Positions 9,817-18,894 of a DNA stretch of 51,923 bases are shown here, piece by piece. The position numbers were made by a program, and so were the translations under genes. Origin of the DNA: Jannaschia seosinensis (GTDB taxonomy: Bacteria; Pseudomonadota; Alphaproteobacteria; Rhodobacterales; Rhodobacteraceae); assembly GCF_001408515.1 (NCBI RefSeq), contig NZ_CYPR01000121.1, positions 1-51,923 of the forward strand, written 5' to 3'. The first letter of the stretch is position 1; every line of letters starts with the position of its first letter. Under the pieces are notes generated by a model, which saw nothing but the letters and a program-made list of their open reading frames with translations, made no database searches and was not told where the DNA came from.

Positions 9817-9817
9817 T

Positions 9818-10087
9818 TCACATCTCCTCGCCGAACCTCGTCGCGATCAGTTCGCCAAGTGCATCGAGCATTGCTTCGGCCTCTGCGCCGGACGCCTCGA
9901 CTTCAATCGTGGTGCCGCGCGACGCCGTCAGCATCAGAAGTCCCATGAGGGAGTCGCCCTCGGCCACCAGTCCGTCGCGCGCGACGCGCGCGCGGGCATC
10001 GAACAATTCCACCGTCTCCACGAACCTTGCGGAAGCGCGAGCGTGAAGTCCCTTTTCGTTGACGATTTCGAACCTGCGCGTCGGCAT
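9818..10087 (-). CDS. ptsH: HPr-type phosphocarrier protein (NPr)
   Basis: A small PTS phosphocarrier of 89 residues. The active-site histidine is His15 in KGLHARASARF and the regulatory serine is Ser46 in GDSLMGLLML; both are present, so it can be phosphorylated by enzyme I and by HPr kinase. In alphaproteobacteria this protein belongs to a sugar-independent, regulatory PTS. It is the last gene of the minus-strand cluster with manX, rapZ, hprK, chvG and chvI. No enzyme I gene is in the window. A strong hairpin follows directly. Confidence 0.94.
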   Translation of the reverse strand: MPTRRFEIVNEKGLHARASARFVETVELFDARARVARDGLVAEGDSLMGLLMLTASRGTTIEVEASGAEAEAMLDALGELIATRFGEEM

Positions 10088-10125
10088 GCCCTACCTCTCA
10101 GTTTCCGCTCATGCGCAAAACACCA

Positions 10126-10518
10126 TCAGGCCGCCGGACCTTGCGCGACGTCCATGTAACGGGTTCCGGCAGCTTTCGCCAACGTCACCGCCTCGTGCAA
10201 AGGCTTGCGCCGACTGCGGGCCAGTTTGATGAGCGCTGGAAGGTTCGCACCATAAAAAATCACCCGATCGTCCGGACGGCAGGCACACATCGAAAGATTC
10301 GAGGGAGAACCGCCGAAGATATCCGTCACGACCACGACGCCGTCTCCGTCGTCGACTGAATCGACGGCAGCGCATATCTCCGCTTTCTTGTCTGTCCGGT
10401 CGCAACTTGCGCCGACCGAGATGGCACGGAAGCCGTCCTGCGGACCGATGACATGCTCGACCGCACGCCGATATTCCTCGGCCAGCCCACCATGGGCGAC
10501 AATGACAATGCCGATCAT
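10126..10518 (-). CDS. PTS EIIA-Man-type protein
   Basis: A single-domain EIIA of the mannose family, 130 residues. The phosphorylated histidine is His9 in IVAHGG; the conserved FGGSPSNL loop (about 69-76) that closes over the active site is also present. No EIIB, EIIC or EIID gene is nearby, so it is unlikely to transport sugar; in alphaproteobacteria the equivalent protein (EIIA-Man, ManX or PtsM) takes part in the regulatory PTS. Its start overlaps the rapZ stop (ATGA), so they are coupled, and ptsH follows after 38 nt. Confidence 0.92.
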   Translation of the reverse strand: MIGIVIVAHGGLAEEYRRAVEHVIGPQDGFRAISVGASCDRTDKKAEICAAVDSVDDGDGVVVVTDIFGGSPSNLSMCACRPDDRVIFYGANLPALIKLARSRRKPLHEAVTLAKAAGTRYMDVAQGPAA

Positions 10519-11435
10519 GCGGCGCCTTCCCCATGAGCCGTGTTTGCCGGCCCTGATGCGATCAGCGCTCCGGCGCGTCGATCGAGTTCCCGGTGCCGTT
10601 TAGACACCTGCCATCCACGCTCGGCAAGGGCGTCAGCCAGCATTTCCGTCACGGCAACGGAACGATGCCGCCCCCCCGTGCAGCCGAACCCGACGGCAAA
10701 ATGCGCCCGCCCCTCCGCTCGGTATGCAGGCAGGAGCAGGATGAGAAGCTCCCGCATCCGCGTGAAAAACTCCGGAAAACGGATGTCCGAGGTGACGTGA
10801 TCGCGGACCGCCGGGTCGTGCCCGGTCCCGTTCCGCAAGTGGGGCACCCAATGCGGATTTGTCAGGAACCGGACGTCGATCACCATATCCAGCCCCCGCG
10901 GAACGCCGCGCTTGTAGCTGAACGATTGCACCGAGACGGCAAGATTTCGGCCGTCGCGACCGAACCAGCGCAGGATTTCGTCCTTGAGGTCATGAACAGT
11001 CAGCGCGGTGGTGTCGATCACGACGTCCGCCTGATCCGCGACAGACGAGATCAGCTCAAGCTCGCGCATCACCCCGATTTCGGCATCCTCGGACGGAGCC
11101 ATCGGGTGACGCCGGCGCGTTTCGGAGAAGCGGGAAATAAGGACCTCGCGACTACAATCGAGGTAAAGAAGCCGTGCAGCAATCGAAGGATCGGCACGCA
11201 AGCGCGCGGCAAGGGAGAGCAGGGCGTCGACGCTGAAATCGCGGTTCCTCACATCGATCCCGAGCGCGAGCGGCCGATCCATTCCGGGCTCCAGGAGCCG
11301 TGTGGTCAGCGACAGCGGCAGATTGTCGATCACCTCGTAACCCGCATCCTCAAGGACATGAATTGCCGTCGTGCGGCCCGCGCCGGAAGGGCCGGTGACA
11401 AGGATCAGGTCGATGGGCTCCGGAGAAACCGTCAT
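10515..11435 (-). CDS. rapZ: RNase adapter protein RapZ
   Basis: A nucleotide-binding protein of the RapZ/YvcJ family, 306 residues. In E. coli it guides RNase E to the small RNA GlmZ and so controls glucosamine-6-phosphate synthesis. The Walker A is GPSGAGRTT (15-23), with Arg where Lys is usual. The C-terminal half has RFLTNPHWVP, the RELRNGTGHDP-like block and the RNA-binding signature GFGCTGGRHRSV (about 265-276). ATG 11435 gives the family N-terminus; the longer reading to 11543 does not add conserved sequence. It is 130 nt downstream of hprK and overlaps manX. The target RNA in alphaproteobacteria is unknown to me. Confidence 0.93.
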   Translation of the reverse strand: MTVSPEPIDLILVTGPSGAGRTTAIHVLEDAGYEVIDNLPLSLTTRLLEPGMDRPLALGIDVRNRDFSVDALLSLAARLRADPSIAARLLYLDCSREVLISRFSETRRRHPMAPSEDAEIGVMRELELISSVADQADVVIDTTALTVHDLKDEILRWFGRDGRNLAVSVQSFSYKRGVPRGLDMVIDVRFLTNPHWVPHLRNGTGHDPAVRDHVTSDIRFPEFFTRMRELLILLLPAYRAEGRAHFAVGFGCTGGRHRSVAVTEMLADALAERGWQVSKRHRELDRRAGALIASGPANTAHGEGAA

Positions 11436-11565
11436 GTTTTTCTCTGTTTGGATGCGGTGAAGATAGGGACGGCAAGCGGGGAAAGAAGGACGTTCACGAT
11501 GTCGTGCGGCGACCGTTCCGGATCGGCACGATTGATCGCGCATGTCCGGTCTTGCGGCGTGGCTA

Positions 11566-12009
11566 TCATCGTAGCCAGACCATCAATTTTGACGCGCAAT
11601 CCGGTGTGGCGGGGTGCCGGATCATCGGCAGATCGACGCCCAGAGCGGACCAGGCTTCGGGTTCGGGCAGACGCGCACGCGAGTGGCTTAGGAAGACGAT
11701 TGTGGTGCATTCCGCCGGAGGAGCGGCTTCAACGTCCCGCAGCCCGATCCCCCGCAGTTCGATGGCGGCCTTCGCGCCGGCCGGCCGGGAGAGATGGAGG
11801 CCCCCCCCCCTGCGCGACAGCACGACCAGGTCATCCGAAACGAGATCCGCGCCGAGGGCAATCAGACCGGCTGCGACGGATGATTTTCCCGAACCCGATG
11901 GCCCAAGGAGCAGCAGCCCCCGATTTGATATCGACAAAGCCGTTCCATGGATACTCGCCCGATCCCCGTCCAAGGGTGTCGGGCTTGGTGGCGACGGGAA
12001 CGCGTCCAT
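11566..12009 (-). CDS. hprK: HPr kinase/phosphorylase, short alphaproteobacterial form
   Basis: It phosphorylates HPr on Ser46 (and can reverse this). At 147 residues it lacks the N-terminal domain of Firmicutes HprK, as is usual in alphaproteobacteria, and keeps only the catalytic core: conserved HGTAL (21-25), Walker A GPSGSGKS (36-43), the LVSDDLVVL acidic block, and the GIGL motif. An alternative TTG start three codons upstream touches the chvG stop (TGATTG), so translation is coupled to chvG in either case. The substrate, HPr with Ser46, is encoded three genes downstream in the same cluster, which supports an intact regulatory loop. Confidence 0.9.
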   Translation of the reverse strand: MDAFPSPPSPTPLDGDRASIHGTALSISNRGLLLLGPSGSGKSSVAAGLIALGADLVSDDLVVLSRRGGGLHLSRPAGAKAAIELRGIGLRDVEAAPPAECTTIVFLSHSRARLPEPEAWSALGVDLPMIRHPATPDCASKLMVWLR

Positions 12010-12018
12010 CGAAGGCAA

Positions 12019-13788
12019 TCAGACCGGAAGGCCAACGACGAAGCGCGCTCCGAGCGGCTCCGACGTGATGTCCATGTCGGTCGGCCGGATGTTTTCGGTC
12101 CAGATGACGCCGCCATGCGCCTCGACGATCTGCTTGGAAATCGCCAGACCGAGACCCGAATGGTTCCCGAATTGCTTCTCCGGACGCTCCGAGTAGAAGC
12201 GGTTGAAGACTTTTGTAAGGGCGGCTTCGGGAATTCCGGGACCCGTATCCTCCACGACAACGAGAACGCGGTTTTCCCGACGGCGCATCCAGACCCGGAC
12301 CGCATCCCCCTCCTCACAAAACGACATGGCGTTAGTGATGAGGTTGACGAAGACTTGGGCAAGCCGCGCTTCTAGTCCCATCGTCACAATTGGCTCACTG
12401 GGCAGGTCCGTGACGAAATCGATGTCCTGCGCATCAGCCTCTTGGGCATGATGGATGCAGAGGTTCGATATCATCTTCACCAGATCGAACGGCTCCTCTT
12501 CCTCCTTCACCAATTCGCTATCAAGCCGCGAGGCGTTAGAGATGTCCGAGACGAGGCGGTCGAGGCGACGCACGTCATGCTCGATCACCTCGAGAAGACG
12601 GATCCGCTGCTCGTCGGTCTTGGCGAGCCGCATCGTTCCGACGGCCGAACGAAGGCTTGCCAGCGGGTTCTTGATCTCGTGAGACACATCGGCCGCGAAT
12701 TGTTCATTCGAGTCGATACGGTCGTAAAGCGCACCGACCATGCCGCGCAGAGCCCCCGACAGGCGGCCGATTTCGTCGGGCCGCGCGGTGAGATCGGGGA
12801 TGCGGACGCGCTGCGGCGACATTTTGCGAGCGTTCTTGTCCCTACCGAGTTCGGCGGCCGCCGAAAGGTCCGAGAGGGGGTTCGCGATCGTCGAGGCCAG
12901 CACCAGGCTCAGGCCGATCGAGACGAGCAATGCGATGACGAAGATCTGCAGGAGTTGTTCCCGCTCGACCCGGACCAGCGCGTCGATCTCGCCCGCACGG
13001 GTCGTGACGGCGATCGTCCCGAGCGCCTGCCCGTCCGACGCGATCGGCGTCGCAACGGTAAACAGACGCCCTTCGTTTCCTTGATATCCTCGAATTGCCG
13101 ATCCTGCGGGAGCAACCTCGGCGACGAGTTCTGCCGCGACATCCGCGGGGTTTGGTGCGGCTGGATCGTCCCGCACGAAGACAGCCGATGCGATTTCCCA
13201 AATGCCATTGAGCGCAGAGGTGAGGATCGTGGTCTTCTGCCGCGCCTCGCCGAGACCGTCCACGGCAAGCGGATCGGCATCCCCCGTCACCTCCGCCACC
13301 AACCGGCCTGCCGCGTCGAAGACGTGAACTTCCACGCCGACTGGCAGATCGATTCCCCGGAGGACGGCACTTACATCGACCCCGTCGCCCGATCCCAAAC
13401 TGATCGAGGCGGCTTGCGGGAGAGACGCTTCGAAGATGTCGGCGATCAGCACCGCCTCGGTGACCAGACCTCGCTCCCGCTGAACCGTTAGGCTGTCGCG
13501 GGACGGGTTGAGGAACAGCACCCCCGCCACAAGCATCAGGATGGCCAACAGATTGAACAGGATGATCTTGCGCGCCAGCGGAGAGCGGTCGAGCGAGAAG
13601 AGACCCCGTCTGGCGCGGGCGGCGCTCAGTTCACGCTCCACGACGCCCTCCGGTCGCTCCCAATCTTCGCCGAGTACAACCTCTCCGGATCGCGACCTCC
13701 GGCCGTCCGGACCCGTCCGGCGACGCAGATCGAACCACCTCTTGCGCGGCGCGTCGGGGATTACATCCATGTCGGTCACGGAGGCCAT
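12019..13788 (-). CDS. chvG: Sensor histidine kinase ChvG/ExoS type
   Basis: Membrane sensor of the ChvG-ChvI two-component system, which in rhizobia and Agrobacterium reacts to acid and envelope conditions. Of 589 residues, about 1-70 are cytoplasmic, TM1 is about 73-93, a periplasmic sensor domain spans 94-275, TM2 is about 279-301, then HAMP, the phospho-acceptor His370 in VSHEIKNPLASLR, the N box VNLITNA (491-497), G1 DTGPGIP (514-520) and G2 GLGLAI (545-550). All catalytic boxes are intact. It lies 12 nt downstream of chvI and is coupled to hprK. The long charged N-terminal tail before TM1 is typical for this subfamily. Confidence 0.95.
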   Translation of the reverse strand: MASVTDMDVIPDAPRKRWFDLRRRTGPDGRRSRSGEVVLGEDWERPEGVVERELSAARARRGLFSLDRSPLARKIILFNLLAILMLVAGVLFLNPSRDSLTVQRERGLVTEAVLIADIFEASLPQAASISLGSGDGVDVSAVLRGIDLPVGVEVHVFDAAGRLVAEVTGDADPLAVDGLGEARQKTTILTSALNGIWEIASAVFVRDDPAAPNPADVAAELVAEVAPAGSAIRGYQGNEGRLFTVATPIASDGQALGTIAVTTRAGEIDALVRVEREQLLQIFVIALLVSIGLSLVLASTIANPLSDLSAAAELGRDKNARKMSPQRVRIPDLTARPDEIGRLSGALRGMVGALYDRIDSNEQFAADVSHEIKNPLASLRSAVGTMRLAKTDEQRIRLLEVIEHDVRRLDRLVSDISNASRLDSELVKEEEEPFDLVKMISNLCIHHAQEADAQDIDFVTDLPSEPIVTMGLEARLAQVFVNLITNAMSFCEEGDAVRVWMRRRENRVLVVVEDTGPGIPEAALTKVFNRFYSERPEKQFGNHSGLGLAISKQIVEAHGGVIWTENIRPTDMDITSEPLGARFVVGLPV

Positions 13789-13800
13789 CCTAGCGGGCCT

Positions 13801-14502
13801 TTACTCTTCGTTGTAGCGGTAACCGATGCCATAAAGCGTTTCGATCGCGGAAAACTCCGAATCCGCAGAACGCATTTTCTTCCGAAGGCGCTTGATGTGG
13901 CTGTCGATCGTCCGGTCATCGACATAGACCTGATCGTCATACGCCACGTCCATCAGCTGATCGCGCGATTTCACGAAGCCCGGACGTTGAGCAAGAGCCT
14001 GCAGCAAGAGGAACTCCGTCACCGTCAGCGTGACGTCCTGACCCTTCCACTTCACCGCATGGCGAAGGGGATCCATCGACAATTCACCGCGGATCATGAC
14101 CTGCGTGTCTTCGGGTACATCGGTCTCGTCGGAAGCGATGGCTTCCTGCCGCCGCAGGATCGCGCGGATCCGCTCGACCAGCAATCTCTGGCTGAACGGT
14201 TTGCGGACGTAATCATCGGCCCCCATGCGCAGGCCGAGCACCTCGTCGATCTCGTCGTCCTTCGACGTAAGGAAAATGACGGGAACTGAAGACTTCTGGC
14301 GAACCCGCTGCAGCAGGTCCATGCCGTCCATGCGCGGCATCTTGATGTCGAACACACCAAGATCGGGCATCTGCCGTGAGAACGCGTCGAGCGCGCTCTG
14401 TCCGTCGTTGTAGGTCTCGACCTCGAAGCCTTCCGCCTCGAGGGTCATGGAAACCGACGTCAGGATATTTCTGTCGTCGTCGACGAGCGCGATCCGCGAC
14501 AT
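13801..14502 (-). CDS. chvI: Response regulator ChvI, OmpR family
   Basis: DNA-binding partner of ChvG, 233 residues. Receiver domain 1-120: acidic pocket VDDD (7-10), phospho-acceptor Asp52 in [11 protein letters not shown], Thr/Lys in FLTSKDDE. C-terminal winged helix about 135-233 with [33 protein letters not shown] and the terminal YGIGYRYNE, all typical for OmpR/PhoB regulators. It is the first gene of the chvI-chvG-hprK-rapZ-manX-ptsH cluster and is divergent from pckA with 299 nt between. In Agrobacterium chvGI sit next to pckA as well; regulation of pckA by ChvI here is a plausible inference, not shown. Confidence 0.95.
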   Translation of the reverse strand: MSRIALVDDDRNILTSVSMTLEAEGFEVETYNDGQSALDAFSRQMPDLGVFDIKMPRMDGMDLLQRVRQKSSVPVIFLTSKDDEIDEVLGLRMGADDYVRKPFSQRLLVERIRAILRRQEAIASDETDVPEDTQVMIRGELSMDPLRHAVKWKGQDVTLTVTEFLLLQALAQRPGFVKSRDQLMDVAYDDQVYVDDRTIDSHIKRLRKKMRSADSEFSAIETLYGIGYRYNEE

Positions 14503-14670
14503 GTCAATGTCCTCTGGTTGCCTGTTTTACTGCCGTGTTTTTCCGCTACGTCGTCGAAAAGCCGCCCGAAGATCAACACAATTCGCGTCTCGAATGATTC
14601 GCCAACTCGATTGTGACCGCGATGCAGTTAAAAATATGTGAAACTGGAGCTTCGGCCGCGCAGGATGATT

Positions 14671-14734
14671 GCGCTAGCGGCTGCGTTTGTTGGCGCTAAC
14701 TCCCCCTGCCCTGCCGGGGATGCTGTGTTAGCGT
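14671..14734. promoter_or_regulatory. Repeated GCTA motifs between chvI and pckA
   Basis: GCGCTAGC (14671-14678) and GCGCTAAC (14693-14700) are direct repeats with starts 22 bp apart, two helical turns. An inverted copy GTTAGCGT follows at 14727-14734, and the last two enclose a CCCCC/CGGGG element. The cluster sits 68-131 nt before the pckA ATG and could be a binding array for a regulator such as ChvI. Candidate only. Confidence 0.4.
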
Positions 14735-14801
14735 CGCACCTTGGGACGCCCGGGCGTGACACGGCATGCAACGGTGCGAAGCCCGCAAAAGGAGCGAGAG
14801 C

Positions 14802-16397
14802 ATGACCGACCGCGTGAATCCCGCGCAGACCCTCGAGGCCCAAGGAATGACAGGGTTCGGGAAAGTGCGATACAACCTGCTTGAGTCGGCCCTGATGCAG
14901 GAGGCGTTGGCGCGCAAAGAGGGCACGCTCGGCATCGGCGGCACGTTCCTGGTCAGCACTGGAAAATTCACCGGCCGTTCGCCCCTCGACAAGCACGTCG
15001 TCCGCGACGCCACGACCGAAGATACGATCTGGTGGGACAACAACCGTCCCATGTCGCCCAAAGGTTTCGAGACGCTGCGCGATGACATGCGCGCGCACAT
15101 GCAGGGCCGCGACACCTTCGTTCAGGATCTCTTCGCCGGAGCTGACCCGGCGCACCGCCTCGATGTCCGCGTCATCACGGAGTTCGCCTGGCACAGCCTC
15201 TTCATCCGTCACCTGCTTCGCCGTCCCGACGCTCAGGAACTCGCCGCCTTCGTGCCGGAATACACGGTCCTGAACTGCCCCTCCTTCAAGGCCGATCCGG
15301 AGCGTCACGATTGCCGTTCCGACGTGGTGATCGCGATGAACATGGGCACCCGCGAGATCCTCATCGCAGGCACGGAATATGCCGGGGAAAACAAGAAGTC
15401 GGTGTTCACGCTCCTGAATTACATCTTGCCGGAAAAGGGCGTGATGCCGATGCACTGCTCGGCAAACCACGCACCGGACGAGCCCGCCGAGGCCGCCGCC
15501 TTCTTCGGCCTGTCCGGCACCGGCAAAACCACCTTGTCGGCCGACCCCTCCCGCACGCTGATCGGCGACGACGAGCATGGCTGGTCCGAACGCGGCATCT
15601 TCAACTTTGAAGGCGGCTGCTACGCGAAGACGATCGACCTGTCGCGCGAGGCCGAGCCCGAGATTTTTGACACCACATCAAGGTTCGCCACGGTTATCGA
15701 GAACATGGTGTTCGACCCCGACACGCGCGAAATCGACTTCTCAGACAACTCGATCACCGCGAATACGCGCTGCGCCTATCCGCTCGACTACATCTCCAAC
15801 GCCTCCGAGACGGGGCTTGGCGGGCATCCCAAGAACGTGATCATGCTGACCTGCGACGCGTTCGGTGTGCTGCCGCCGATCGCCCGGCTGACACCCGCGC
15901 AGGCAATGTATCACTTCCTGTCGGGCTTTACCTCGAAGGTCGCGGGCACCGAGCGTGGCGTGACCGAGCCGGAACCCACCTTCTCCACCTGCTTCGGCGC
16001 GCCCTTCATGCCGCGCCGGCCGGAAGTCTACGGCAAGCTCTTGCGCGAAAAGATCGCCGAGCACGGCAGCGATTGCTGGCTCGTCAATACCGGGTGGACC
16101 GGCGGCGCCTATGGCACCGGTTCCCGAATGCCGATCAAGGCGACCCGTGCACTGCTGTCGGCTGCGCTTGACGGAACGCTGGCTCACGGCCAGTTCCGCC
16201 GCGATCCCAATTTCGGCTTTGACGTGCCGGTCAGTTGCACCGGCGTCGACGACATCCTGCTCGATCCGCGGCGCACCTGGGCGGACAAGGATGCGTATGA
16301 CGTGCAGGCGCGAAAGCTGGTGGACATGTTCGCCGCCAACTTCGAGAAATACGTCGATCATATCGACGAGGACGTAAAGGCATGCGCTATCGGCTGA
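14802..16397 (+). CDS. pckA: Phosphoenolpyruvate carboxykinase (ATP)
   Basis: First committed step of gluconeogenesis: oxaloacetate + ATP to phosphoenolpyruvate + CO2 + ADP. At 531 residues it is the ATP-dependent type. The kinase-1a P-loop is GLSGTGKTT (236-244), followed by the metal/ATP motif LIGDDEHGW and [12 protein letters not shown]; the substrate motif [13 protein letters not shown] is near residue 50 and [14 protein letters not shown] near the C-terminus. ATG 14802 has SD AAAAGGAGCGAG upstream; an in-frame ATG at 14766 is less likely. The last 16 nt overlap the start of the DUF3859 gene. Divergent chvI suggests shared regulation. Confidence 0.97.
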   Translation: MTDRVNPAQTLEAQGMTGFGKVRYNLLESALMQEALARKEGTLGIGGTFLVSTGKFTGRSPLDKHVVRDATTEDTIWWDNNRPMSPKGFETLRDDMRAHMQGRDTFVQDLFAGADPAHRLDVRVITEFAWHSLFIRHLLRRPDAQELAAFVPEYTVLNCPSFKADPERHDCRSDVVIAMNMGTREILIAGTEYAGENKKSVFTLLNYILPEKGVMPMHCSANHAPDEPAEAAAFFGLSGTGKTTLSADPSRTLIGDDEHGWSERGIFNFEGGCYAKTIDLSREAEPEIFDTTSRFATVIENMVFDPDTREIDFSDNSITANTRCAYPLDYISNASETGLGGHPKNVIMLTCDAFGVLPPIARLTPAQAMYHFLSGFTSKVAGTERGVTEPEPTFSTCFGAPFMPRRPEVYGKLLREKIAEHGSDCWLVNTGWTGGAYGTGSRMPIKATRALLSAALDGTLAHGQFRRDPNFGFDVPVSCTGVDDILLDPRRTWADKDAYDVQARKLVDMFAANFEKYVDHIDEDVKACAIG

Positions 16398-16900
16398 CGA
16401 TCCTGATCTCGACCTGTGTCGCCTTGGCCGCTCCCGCGGCGGCACAGGTCCACTTGGTCGAAGCCGGCATCATCTGCCCGCGCCCGACCACCGGCGAGTT
16501 AATGGAAGCGCCGGGCACCGAGGCGGGGTTCATCCGCCAGATCGACGAGTCGCTCGTCTTCGACCTCCCGGACAGGATCGTTCCGACGATGGATCGGCTC
16601 AGCTTCGGCTTCCGGACCGGCGTAAAGCTGGGCACACCAAGCCAGATCGTGACCGTCGTCATCACACACCCGCCGATGGGCCCGCGTGACGTCACCCGCG
16701 AGGAGTGGGAAGACAAGATCCCTGCCGGAACCGAGAGCCTGAACCTCTTCACGTTCGAAAAAGAATACGAGAAGGTTCCCGGCCCCTGGACCTTCGAAAT
16801 CGAAAAGGATGGCGAAACGCTGGTCGAGGTGCCGTTCACCGTCGTTGATGCCGGCGGCTCCTCCCGCGTCGAGGCAGCCTGTTTCCAGTTCCTGTCCTGA
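16382..16900 (+). CDS. DUF3859 periplasmic protein
   Basis: A 172-residue exported protein. Signal peptide about 1-21 ([16 protein letters not shown], cut before QVHL). The mature part shows the DUF3859 pattern: an early EAGIICP motif, [17 protein letters not shown], and HPPMGP, then a late [20 protein letters not shown]-type strand pair, suggesting an immunoglobulin-like beta sandwich. Function unknown. It overlaps pckA by 16 nt in another frame, so it depends on pckA transcription unless a promoter lies inside pckA. It converges on the TSUP gene with only 4 nt between stop codons. Confidence 0.82.
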   Translation: MRYRLTILISTCVALAAPAAAQVHLVEAGIICPRPTTGELMEAPGTEAGFIRQIDESLVFDLPDRIVPTMDRLSFGFRTGVKLGTPSQIVTVVITHPPMGPRDVTREEWEDKIPAGTESLNLFTFEKEYEKVPGPWTFEIEKDGETLVEVPFTVVDAGGSSRVEAACFQFLS

Positions 16901-16904
16901 TGGA

Positions 16905-17663
16905 TCAGCCGAAAATGCCCCGGCGGATCAGATTGATCCCGGCCACGATCAGCACGATTAGAGTCACCTTGCGGAACAGCGCCTGATCCATCCGGTCCTG
17001 CAACTTGAACCCCAGCGACATACCGATCAGTGCCGCCGGCAGGAGCGCGGCGGAAAACCAGAACGTCTCCGCGTTCAAGATCCCCGACCGCAAATGCGCG
17101 AGGAACAGGACGACAGCGCCGGCCCCATAGATGACGCCTTGGACGACCATCTGCCGCGCCCTCGGCGTGTCGATCGCCATTAGGTAAAGCACCGTCATCG
17201 GCCCCCATGTTCCGGCCAATCCGCCCAAGACGCCGGAGACGAGGCCGATCCCCCATTCCGCCGCCGCGCGCCGCTCGGGCGGAACATGCAGGCGCACACC
17301 GCGAAGCTGCATCAGCGACAGGCCCACCACCGGCACCCCGAGGATGAGGTAGAATGCCCTGCGCGGGATGATCGTGACAAGTTGGGCCGTCAGGAAGATC
17401 GCCACCATCACGATCAGAAGGTAACGCCAATGCCGCTCCGCCGCCTCGCGTGCGGGCGTCAGACCCTGCCGCGTCACCTGCCAACCATTCGTCGCCAGCA
17501 CCGACATGAGGATGCCCGCCAGAGCCAGCCGTGGATCCAGAAAGCTCGACAGGCCGGAGATCATGATGAGAGGCAGGGCGAACCCTACCATCCCCTTCAC
17601 GAGACCCGCCGTGACCGCGATGAGAACGGCCGTAAGCCAGTCGGAGGAGGAGAGCGTGTTCAT
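16905..17663 (-). CDS. TSUP-family membrane transporter (TauE/SafE type)
   Basis: A 252-residue integral membrane protein with about 7-8 hydrophobic helices. Typical TSUP features are the two similar halves, the first with GLVKGMVGFALPLI (about 20-33) and the second with GLVSGVLGGLAGTWGPMTVLYL (about 139-160). The family exports or imports organic sulfonates, sulfite or other small anions; the substrate cannot be told. It is transcribed alone and ends 4 nt from the convergent DUF3859 gene, with no room for a separate terminator. Confidence 0.85.
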   Translation of the reverse strand: MNTLSSSDWLTAVLIAVTAGLVKGMVGFALPLIMISGLSSFLDPRLALAGILMSVLATNGWQVTRQGLTPAREAAERHWRYLLIVMVAIFLTAQLVTIIPRRAFYLILGVPVVGLSLMQLRGVRLHVPPERRAAAEWGIGLVSGVLGGLAGTWGPMTVLYLMAIDTPRARQMVVQGVIYGAGAVVLFLAHLRSGILNAETFWFSAALLPAALIGMSLGFKLQDRMDQALFRKVTLIVLIVAGINLIRRGIFG

Positions 17664-17842
17664 GCGGCCTGCCTACGCCGCCGCCCCGGGCCGCGCCAGC
17701 GCTGACGATGTGCTTCCCGAGCAAAGGACGTCTGATCGAGCGGGACAGCCGTGAGTCTCCGGGGCAACGCGAACGAAGCCCCGTTCCACGACTCGATCAC
17801 CGCCAGCCAAGCGCCCGCCGGCCCCGCCTCGGACCGGCGCGG

Positions 17843-18565
17843 CTAAGCCTCGCCTCGGAGCGCGTCGACGAGCCGCGCCCGGGCCGCTGGCAAGGGGCGG
17901 TTGCCGAGAGAGGCGGCCACCTTCTCCGACAGGAAGAACCCGGTGAGGTCCAGCGCCGCAACCACCCGCGCCATTGAGGGCGGCGCTCCGGTCAGCATTT
18001 CGGGCAGCGCAAGCAGACGCGAGGCCCACTCCCCGGCCCCCGCCCTGCTGACGGCGCGGCCGCTGCGTGGGCTGACATAAACCAGATCCTCGGTCGTCCC
18101 CGTCGCCCCGCAAGTCCCGAGATCCAGCCGGAAGCCAGCCACCTCAAGCAGCGCCGCCTCCCAGAATACATAGTCGTTGAGCCAGCCCTCACCGCTCACG
18201 ATCGCGTCGCACAGGTCTTCGGTGCGGATCTGGAACTCGGCCAAAGCCTCCCGCTCGGGCAGGACGAAGGCGCAGAGCGCGCAGGTCGCCGACAGCGCGG
18301 CAAGCCGCAGCGGATCAGACAGAACGCCGGCCGCGCGCGATCGCATCAGCTCGACGCTCCAGGAGCCAAGATGCCCCTCCAGTCGGGCGCGCCAGACTGC
18401 ATCGAGTTGGTTGCCCGGCTGCAACATCGGCGCCTTTCGCCGCGAAACCCCGCCATGAACGACGCCCAGATGCCGGCCATGTTGCCGCGTGAACAGCTCG
18501 AGGATCACCGATGTCTCGCCATGTGGCCGAGCGGCGAGGACGATCCCCTCGTCGCGCCACTCCAT
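17843..18565 (-). CDS. recO: DNA repair protein RecO
   Basis: RecO helps load RecA on SSB-coated single-stranded DNA in the RecFOR pathway. 240 residues, normal size. The N-terminal OB fold shows MEWRDEGIVLAARPHGETS (1-19) and the conserved HLGVVHGGVSRR; the C-terminal helical domain contains GWLNDYVFWEAALLEVAGF and CGATG. Its ATG overlaps the stop of the DUF1491 gene upstream. Last gene of the lepB-rnc-era-DUF1491-recO run, a classic alphaproteobacterial order. Confidence 0.93.
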   Translation of the reverse strand: MEWRDEGIVLAARPHGETSVILELFTRQHGRHLGVVHGGVSRRKAPMLQPGNQLDAVWRARLEGHLGSWSVELMRSRAAGVLSDPLRLAALSATCALCAFVLPEREALAEFQIRTEDLCDAIVSGEGWLNDYVFWEAALLEVAGFRLDLGTCGATGTTEDLVYVSPRSGRAVSRAGAGEWASRLLALPEMLTGAPPSMARVVAALDLTGFFLSEKVAASLGNRPLPAARARLVDALRGEA

Positions 18566-18894
18566 CAGCCGAGCCCCTCCTCGTCGAGCAGATGACGCCC
18601 CGCCCGGTCCTCGACCTCAAGCACCCAGAGATCCGGGTCGAACGAGGCCTGACGTGTTACCGTAGCATCGCAATCCGCCTCATCCCCTTCGGCGAGGACG
18701 ATCCAGGCCCGCTCTCCGGTCATCAAATCGAAGCTGCGCTGATGCACGACCGCACGCCCGTCGAGCGTGTTCAACTTCACGAGGACCGCGCCCGCCGTGT
18801 CGTCGCCGTGCCGTACGACGAAGCAGGGGATCCCGTGCAACTCCAGCCTTTTGCGGTAGGCGGAGACCCAGAACGACGCCGTCAGGCGACTCAA
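18565..18894 (-). CDS. DUF1491 family protein
   Basis: A 109-residue protein of the DUF1491 family: SFWVSAYRKRLELHGIPCFV near the N-terminus, AGAVLVKLNTLDG and ERAWI in the middle, and a final DPDLWVLEVEDRAGRHLL. The fold should be small alpha/beta; function unknown. Start is TTG at 18892-18894, overlapping the era stop in TTGA, with a purine-rich AAGGACAG about 9 nt upstream; no ATG fits the family N-terminus. The recO start overlaps its stop. The constant place between era and recO in alphaproteobacteria suggests a role linked to repair or ribosome assembly, but this is inference. Confidence 0.85.
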   Translation of the reverse strand: MSRLTASFWVSAYRKRLELHGIPCFVVRHGDDTAGAVLVKLNTLDGRAVVHQRSFDLMTGERAWIVLAEGDEADCDATVTRQASFDPDLWVLEVEDRAGRHLLDEEGLG

